Positions 59,484-64,000 of a DNA stretch of 64,000 nt are shown in pieces. The notes under the pieces were generated by a model that was not told the DNA's origin, ran no database searches, and saw only the letters and a program-made list of their open reading frames with translations. Position 1 is the stretch's first letter. Each line of letters starts with the position of its first letter. Source of the DNA: Streptomyces jeddahensis (lineage in GTDB: Bacteria; Actinomycetota; Actinomycetes; Streptomycetales; Streptomycetaceae); the NCBI RefSeq assembly GCF_001642995.1, contig NZ_LOHS01000097.1, positions 1 to 64,000 of the forward strand. Reading direction: 5' to 3'. The position numbers and the translations under genes were made by a program.

Positions 59484-60911
59484 GTGAGCAGCAACAGCGG
59501 TGACGTCCGGCTCTGGGGCGGACGGTTTGCCGACGGTCCCGCGGAGGCCCTGGCCAAGCTGTCGGCGTCGGTCCACTTCGACTGGCGGCTCGCGCCGTAC
59601 GACATCGCCGGTTCGCGCGCCCACGCGCGCGTGCTGCACAAGGCCGGGCTGCTCACCGAGGACGAGCTGACGCGCATGATCGCCGGGCTCGACCAGCTCG
59701 AGGCGGACGTGGCCTCGGGCGACTTCGTGGGCACCATCGCCGACGAGGACGTCCACACCGCCCTCGAGCGCGGCCTGCTCGAGCGTCTCGGCCCGGACCT
59801 CGGCGGCAAGCTGCGCGCAGGCCGGTCCCGCAACGACCAGGTGGCGACGCTCTTCCGGATGTACCTGCGCGACCACGCGCGGATCATCGGCGGCCTGATC
59901 GCGGACCTCCAGGAGGCGCTGATCGGCCTTGCCGAGGCCCACCCGGACGTCGCCATGCCGGGCCGTACGCACCTCCAGCACGCCCAGCCCGTCCTCTTCG
60001 CGCACCATGTGCTGGCCCACGTCCAGGCGCTCTCCCGGGACGCGGAGCGGCTGCGGCAGTGGGACGAGCGGACGGCCGTGTCGCCGTACGGCTCGGGCGC
60101 GCTCGCCGGTTCCTCGCTGGGCCTCGACCCGGAGGCGGTGGCGAAGGACCTGGGCTTCGAGCACGGCTCCGCCGCCAACTCCATCGACGGGACGGCGTCG
60201 CGCGACTTCGTGGCCGAGTTCGCGTTCATCACCGCGATGATCGGCGTCAACCTGTCGCGTATCGCGGAGGAGGTCATCATCTGGAACACGAAGGAGTTCT
60301 CCTTCGTCACCCTCCACGACGCCTTCTCCACGGGCTCGTCGATCATGCCGCAGAAGAAGAACCCGGACATCGCCGAGCTGGCGCGCGGCAAGTCCGGCCG
60401 CCTCATCGGCAACCTCACGGGCCTCCTCGCGACCCTGAAGGCCCTGCCCCTCGCGTACAACCGCGACCTGCAGGAGGACAAGGAGCCGGTCTTCGACTCC
60501 TGCGACCAGCTGGAGGTCCTGCTGCCCGCCTTCACCGGCATGATGGCGACCCTCACGGTCAACCGCGAGCGCATGGAGGAGCTGGCCCCGGCCGGCTTCT
60601 CACTCGCCACCGACATCGCCGAGTGGCTGGTCAAGCAGGGCGTGCCGTTCCGCGTCGCGCACGAGGTCGCGGGCGAGTGCGTCAAGGAGTGCGAGGCCCA
60701 CGGCATCGAGCTCGACCAGCTCACCGACGAGCAGTTCGCCAAGATCTCGCCGCACCTGACCCCCGAGGTGCGGACCGTCCTGAACGTGCCGGGCGCGCTG
60801 GCGTCCCGCAACGGCCGCGGCGGCACCGCGCCCTCGGCCGTCGCCGTCCAGCTCGCCGAGGTCAAGGCCGACGTGGCCGCCCAGCAGGAGTGGGCCGCCG
60901 CGCGCAAGTAG
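59484..60911 (+). CDS. argH: Argininosuccinate lyase
   Basis: This 475-residue fumarase/aspartase-superfamily enzyme splits argininosuccinate to arginine and fumarate. The signature loop GSSIMPQKKNPDIAELARGK contains the catalytic Ser, and GRSRNDQVATLFRMYLRDH and TAVSPYGSGALAGSSLGLD are further blocks. I chose the GTG at 59484, seven bases after AAGGAG; an in-frame codon at 59439 would add 15 non-conserved residues. It completes the arginine pathway started in argCJBD (argF is not in this window). Confidence 0.98.
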   Translation: MSSNSGDVRLWGGRFADGPAEALAKLSASVHFDWRLAPYDIAGSRAHARVLHKAGLLTEDELTRMIAGLDQLEADVASGDFVGTIADEDVHTALERGLLERLGPDLGGKLRAGRSRNDQVATLFRMYLRDHARIIGGLIADLQEALIGLAEAHPDVAMPGRTHLQHAQPVLFAHHVLAHVQALSRDAERLRQWDERTAVSPYGSGALAGSSLGLDPEAVAKDLGFEHGSAANSIDGTASRDFVAEFAFITAMIGVNLSRIAEEVIIWNTKEFSFVTLHDAFSTGSSIMPQKKNPDIAELARGKSGRLIGNLTGLLATLKALPLAYNRDLQEDKEPVFDSCDQLEVLLPAFTGMMATLTVNRERMEELAPAGFSLATDIAEWLVKQGVPFRVAHEVAGECVKECEAHGIELDQLTDEQFAKISPHLTPEVRTVLNVPGALASRNGRGGTAPSAVAVQLAEVKADVAAQQEWAAARK

Positions 60912-61026
60912 GCCGTAAGAGGCACGCCACTAGCCCATCCGGGAGCCGCAAGGGCATCGCGGGCTACGTTGGTCGCAGTTCGATGTGCGAAGCCGCACGG
61001 AGAGAGTCGACCGAACGGAGCCCGCG

Positions 61027-61998
61027 ATGCCCTTTTCCCGTCTGGCCACAGCGACGACTCCCACCTGCCACATCGGCCTCGGCCTCGCCGCCGTCGGCCG
61101 TCCGGGCTATATCAACCTCGGCCGTGACCAGGACCTTCCGCCCGTACGCAGCGTCGACGCGATGCGCGCCCGCACCCACGAACTCCTCGACGCCGCCTAC
61201 GCGCAGGGCGTCCGCTACGTCGACGTGGCCCGGTCCTACGGCCGCTCCGAGGAGTTCCTCGCCGACTGGCTGCTGGCCCGCCCCGACATCACGGACGTCG
61301 TCGTCGGCAGCAAGTGGGGCTACACGTACACCGCGGGCTGGCGCACCGACGCCGAGGCGCACGAGATCAAGGACCACAGCGTCGCCACATACGAACGGCA
61401 GCGCGTCGAGACGGCCGAGTTGCTCGGCGACCGGCTCGACCTGTACCAGATCCACTCCGTGACGCCCGACAGCCCAGCCCTCGAGGACAAGGAGCTGCAC
61501 GCGCGCCTGGCCGAGCTGGCCGCCGAGGGCGTGACGGTGGGCCTGTCCACCAGCGGCCCGGACCAGGCGGACGCCATCCGAGCGGCCCTCGCGGTCGAGG
61601 TCGACGGCGAGCCGCTCTTCCGCACCGTCCAGGCGACGTACAACGCGCTGGAGACGTCGGCCGGGCCGGCACTCGCCGAGGCGCACGAGGCGGGGCTCAC
61701 CGTGATCGTGAAGGAGGGCATGGCCAACGGGCGCCTCGCGGGTCCGCATGCGCCGGCGGTCCTGCAGTCGGTCGCCGCGGAGACGGGCCTCGGCCCCGAC
61801 GCCGTCGCCCTGGCCCTCGTCCTTCAGCAGCCCTGGGCCGGAGTCGTCCTCTCCGGAGCGGCCACCACGAACCAGCTCGCCTCGAACCTGCACGCCGCGG
61901 CCGTCGACCTCGCCGCGGACCAGACGGCCAGGCTCGGCGAGCTGGCCGAGGACCCCGAGGCGTACTGGCAGCACAGGTCGCAGCTGCCCTGGGGCTGA
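61027..61998 (+). CDS. Aldo/keto reductase
   Basis: This 323-residue (beta-alpha)8 oxidoreductase has IGLGLAAVGRPGYIN, the active-site block FVDxA-like VRYVDVARSYGRSEEFLADW (Asp and Tyr) and the Lys in VVVGSKWGYTYT. LDLYQIHSV supplies the His. The C-terminal NADPH loop is partly typical (GVVLSGAATTNQLASNL). It follows argH by 115 bp on the same strand but is functionally unrelated. Substrate unknown. Confidence 0.9.
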   Translation: MPFSRLATATTPTCHIGLGLAAVGRPGYINLGRDQDLPPVRSVDAMRARTHELLDAAYAQGVRYVDVARSYGRSEEFLADWLLARPDITDVVVGSKWGYTYTAGWRTDAEAHEIKDHSVATYERQRVETAELLGDRLDLYQIHSVTPDSPALEDKELHARLAELAAEGVTVGLSTSGPDQADAIRAALAVEVDGEPLFRTVQATYNALETSAGPALAEAHEAGLTVIVKEGMANGRLAGPHAPAVLQSVAAETGLGPDAVALALVLQQPWAGVVLSGAATTNQLASNLHAAAVDLAADQTARLGELAEDPEAYWQHRSQLPWG

Positions 61999-62016
61999 CG
62001 GCCCCGGGCTACCGGT

Positions 62017-62532
62017 TCACGCCGTGAGGGCCTCCGCCCAGGAGGCCAGCGCGGTGAAGTCCTCACGGGTCAGGCCGGTCCGCGGGTCGATCCACAGCAG
62101 CAGCGCGGCCGCGGGATGGTGACGCTCGATCCAGTCCCGGTCCGCATCCGTGACCTCGTCGTCGACCCAGGCGAACGGCCGCCCCGCCGCGTACGCGACG
62201 ATGTCCCGCGTCTTCCAGTACGTGCCGTCCGCCGCCGAAGCGCCGTGCATCTCCTGCCAGTCCACGTACGGCAGCCGGGGCAGCCCGAGATGGGGCCCGA
62301 TCCACACGTTGGCCTCGTCCATCCAGGTACTCGCCCAGACCAGCTCGTACGCCCCGGACAGCTTCCGTAGCTCCGCGCCGTCCCCGTGACGCAGCAGGAC
62401 GGGCAGATACGGAGTCGCCGTCCACCCCTCAGGCCGCGTCAGATGAACCACGTACCCCTCGGGCACGGGCCCCAAGAGCGCCATGTAGGGATTGAGCGGC
62501 CCGTCGACATCGAGGAAGAGCAACGGCTTCAT
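62017..62532 (-). CDS. HAD-like hydrolase domain protein
   Basis: This 171-residue minimal HAD-fold protein has motif I as LLFLDVDGPLNPY (Asp7 and Asp9), motif II as ELVWASTWMDEAN and motif IV as FAWVDDEVTDAD. No large cap domain is present. Such proteins are probably phosphatases, but the substrate is unknown. It converges with the aldo/keto reductase 18 bp away; upstream lies repeat A copy 3. Confidence 0.82.
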   Translation of the reverse strand: MKPLLFLDVDGPLNPYMALLGPVPEGYVVHLTRPEGWTATPYLPVLLRHGDGAELRKLSGAYELVWASTWMDEANVWIGPHLGLPRLPYVDWQEMHGASAADGTYWKTRDIVAYAAGRPFAWVDDEVTDADRDWIERHHPAAALLLWIDPRTGLTREDFTALASWAEALTA

Positions 62533-62566
62533 GGAACCAGCTTCCGCTGTAGGAAGCCGTTCCGCC

Positions 62567-62613
62567 CCGCTGTGGGCAATCGTTCCGCAGGGCGGAACGG
62601 GTGGGCACAGCGG
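62567..62613. repeat. Dispersed hairpin repeat A, copy 3 (simple form)
   Basis: CCGCTGTG (62567-62574) and CACAGCGG (62606-62613) plus inner GTTCCGC and GCGGAAC form a 47-nt hairpin with an internal bulge and an AGG loop. This is the short form, on the opposite strand to copies 1 and 2. Confidence 0.8.
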
Positions 62614-62680
62614 AACCCCGCGACGGCGGGCAACCCCCCACTACCCCCGGGCCCCCCGGTCGCGCAGCACCCAAAGGCCG

Positions 62681-63352
62681 CTACGCGGCCTTCGCCTTGG
62701 TCGCGTACATATCCACATACTCCTGCCCAGACAACCGCATGACCTCAGCCATCACCGAGTCCGTCACAGCCCGCAGCACATACCGGTCCCGGTCCATCCC
62801 CTCGTACCGCGAGAACTCCATCGCCTCACCGAACCGCACGGTCACCCGCCCGGGCCGCGGCATCCCCGCACCCCCCGGCTGCAGCTTGTCCGTGCCGATC
62901 ACCGCGAACGGCACCACCGGCGCCCCCGTCATCAGGGTCAGCCGTGCGATACCCGTACGGCCGCGGTAGAGCCGGCCGTCGGGGGAGCGGGTGCCCTCCG
63001 GGTAGATACCGAAGACCTTGCCCTCCTCCAGGACGCGCCGGCCGGTCATCAGCGCCGCGACACCGCCGTTCGCGCCGTCCCGGTCCACCGGGATCATGCC
63101 GACACCGGTGAAGAACCAGGCCATCAGACGGCCCTTGAGGCCCTTGCCCGTGACGTACTCGTCCTTGCCGATGAAGACCACCTGGCGGTCGCAGACCAGC
63201 GGCAGGACGATCGAGTCGATGAACGTGAGGTGGTTCCCGGCGAGGATGACCGGGCCGGTGCCCGGGATGTGCTCTGCGCCCTCGACCCGTGGGCGGAACA
63301 TCAGGCGCATGATCGGTCCGAGCACTGCCTTGATGAGCGCGAAGCGGGACAA
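62681..63352 (-). CDS. 1-acyl-glycerol-3-phosphate acyltransferase family protein (PlsC-like)
   Basis: This 223-residue membrane-associated acyltransferase transfers an acyl chain to a lysophospholipid. Motif I is NHLTFID (H-x4-D), and IYPEGTRSPDGRLYRGRTG is motif III with the phosphate-binding EGTR. VPFAVIGTDKL is motif IV-like. I chose the TTG at 63352, which has GGAGGA four bases upstream; the TTG at 63370 would add six residues. It is divergent from glpQ1, and the two could share phosphate-responsive control, since both touch phospholipid turnover (inference). Confidence 0.9.
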   Translation of the reverse strand: MSRFALIKAVLGPIMRLMFRPRVEGAEHIPGTGPVILAGNHLTFIDSIVLPLVCDRQVVFIGKDEYVTGKGLKGRLMAWFFTGVGMIPVDRDGANGGVAALMTGRRVLEEGKVFGIYPEGTRSPDGRLYRGRTGIARLTLMTGAPVVPFAVIGTDKLQPGGAGMPRPGRVTVRFGEAMEFSRYEGMDRDRYVLRAVTDSVMAEVMRLSGQEYVDMYATKAKAA

Positions 63353-63694
63353 CGGGTCCTCCGGTGTCAAGGGTCGAGGGTGAGTCTCTGCAGGTGAGGA
63401 CGATACTCGCGGGCCCCCGGTGGTTGCACACCGGGTTCACCGACTGGTTACGCACTGTTGACCCATGTTTACCTGCAGTGGAGCGCCGTTGCACGGCCGA
63501 CATCCCGTCGTCACGGTGTGACGGACATCGCGGCTTCTCCCTCCGCCGCCCGCCCCTTCGTCAACTGCCCACCCTCATACGACATCCAGCGTCACCCGTG
63601 TGTTCCGTCCAAGGTCTCCCACCCGTCACTTGAGGACACCTACGATCGGTCCCGCTTTGACAGGTGCAGAGCACCACAACGGGAGGAGCGCTCA
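63353..63694. other. Divergent region between plsC-like and glpQ1 genes
   Basis: No gene is seen in this ~340 bp. It holds four tandem PHO-box units (63435-63478) and an inverted repeat CGTCAC-GGT-GTGACG (63509-63523). GGGAGGAGCG just before 63695 is the glpQ1 ribosome site. Confidence 0.6.
63435..63478 (+). promoter_or_regulatory. PHO box (four 11-nt direct repeat units)
   Basis: Four consecutive 11-mers read GTTCACCGACT, GGTTACGCACT, GTTGACCCATG and TTTACCTGCAG. They match the Streptomyces PhoP direct-repeat unit (G-[GT]-T-C-A-C-C type), best in the first and third. PhoP activation of the downstream phosphodiesterase gene under phosphate starvation is expected. Confidence 0.75.
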
Positions 63695-64000
63695 ATGGCG
63701 ACGCAGCGGACGCAGGGGTCTCAGGAGCAGGGGCCGGGCACGGGCCCCGGCCGGCGTGCCCTGCTGGGGGCCGCGGTCCTCGGCGCGGGCGGGGCCGTCG
63801 TCGGACTGCCCGGCACGGCTGCCGCCGCCGAGCAGTACGGCGGGAGGGGCTACAAGGACCTCCCGGTGCCCACCGTCATCGCGCACCGCGGCGCCAGCGG
63901 CTACCGCCCGGAGCACACCTTCGGCTCGTACGAGCTGGCCCTCGACATGGGGGCGCACGTCGTCGAGGCGGGCGACCTGGTGCCCACCAAGGACGGCCAC
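63695..64000 (+). CDS. glpQ1: Secreted glycerophosphodiester phosphodiesterase (5' part; runs off the window)
   Basis: The first 102 residues are present. A twin-arginine-like signal (GPGRRALLGAAVLGAGGAVVG, cleavage after TAAAA) is followed by the GDPD start VPTVIAHRGASGYRPEHTFG, with the catalytic His-Arg and the Glu/Asn-position block. VVEAGDLVPTKDGH is the metal-binding strand, where the usual E-x-D appears as E-A-G-D. The enzyme releases glycerol-3-phosphate and an alcohol from glycerophosphodiesters outside the cell. The upstream PHO box and locus match S. coelicolor GlpQ1, known to be PhoP-dependent. The ATG at 63695 follows GGGAGGAG. The 3' end is beyond the window. Confidence 0.88.
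   Translation, partial: MATQRTQGSQEQGPGTGPGRRALLGAAVLGAGGAVVGLPGTAAAAEQYGGRGYKDLPVPTVIAHRGASGYRPEHTFGSYELALDMGAHVVEAGDLVPTKDGH

Overview
The window is chromosomal DNA of a Streptomyces-type actinomycete. It is very GC-rich, uses G/C in third codon positions, starts many genes with GTG or TTG, and carries long perfect GC-rich hairpin terminators. Gene content (infC-rpmI-rplT, pheST, argCJBDR, glpQ1, a GlnA4-like cluster) matches a Streptomyces core-chromosome neighbourhood. I saw no tRNA, rRNA, CRISPR array, transposase, integrase or phage gene.

Layout. (1) 116-5354: a gamma-glutamylation catabolic locus with a glutamine-amidotransferase-type hydrolase, a FadR/GntR regulator, a GlnA4-like ligase, an aldehyde dehydrogenase and an SDR. 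(2) 5379-11449: a fold-type III PLP enzyme, a translationally coupled pair (a long disordered membrane protein and a mycosin-like subtilase), an SseB-type protein and a DUF1844 protein. (3) 11530-19590: the translation block infC-rpmI-rplT, an rRNA methyltransferase, an orphan histidine kinase and pheS-pheT. infC starts at ATC behind a leader with an intrinsic terminator. (4) 19798-31703: regulators and single metabolic genes, including a membrane PP2C phosphatase, an NsdA-like protein, a TTA-containing Nudix gene, a hydroxyacyl-CoA dehydrogenase, a GHL10-type secreted hydrolase, a divergent DMT-transporter/MocR pair, a lipoprotein-like alpha/beta hydrolase and a histidine-phosphatase-fold protein lacking its catalytic histidines. 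(5) 31749-35522: a three-enzyme 2-hydroxypentadienoate pathway divergent from an IclR regulator with a palindromic site. (6) 35676-41285: DUF6314, a secreted GH51 arabinofuranosidase with extra domains, and monomeric isocitrate dehydrogenase.

(7) 41417-50047 looks accessory: an SDR/XRE pair, then a minus-strand catabolic set (four-carbon-acid-sugar kinase, PdxA2-like dehydrogenase, TIM-barrel protein, FAD amine oxidase, M14-type deacylase) with a divergent LysR, then an Lrp regulator. (8) 50238-60911: arginine biosynthesis. argC-J-B-D-R is a tightly overlapping operon behind an ARG-box promoter. argG-argH have their own ARG-box promoter, and between the two blocks lie a BASS transporter with an ARG-box-like start region, a PPOX/L,D-transpeptidase pair and a DUF488 gene. 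(9) 61027-64000: an aldo/keto reductase, a HAD protein, a PlsC acyltransferase and the 5' part of glpQ1 behind four tandem 11-nt PHO-box units.

Dispersed non-coding repeats occur in several intergenic gaps. One hairpin family has three copies, two carrying a second hairpin inserted in the loop. Another ~95-120 bp family has two copies. The best leads for follow-up are the infC leader, the ARG-like site on the BASS gene, the catalytically degenerate phosphatase fold, the subtilase/membrane-protein pair and the nested repeat.
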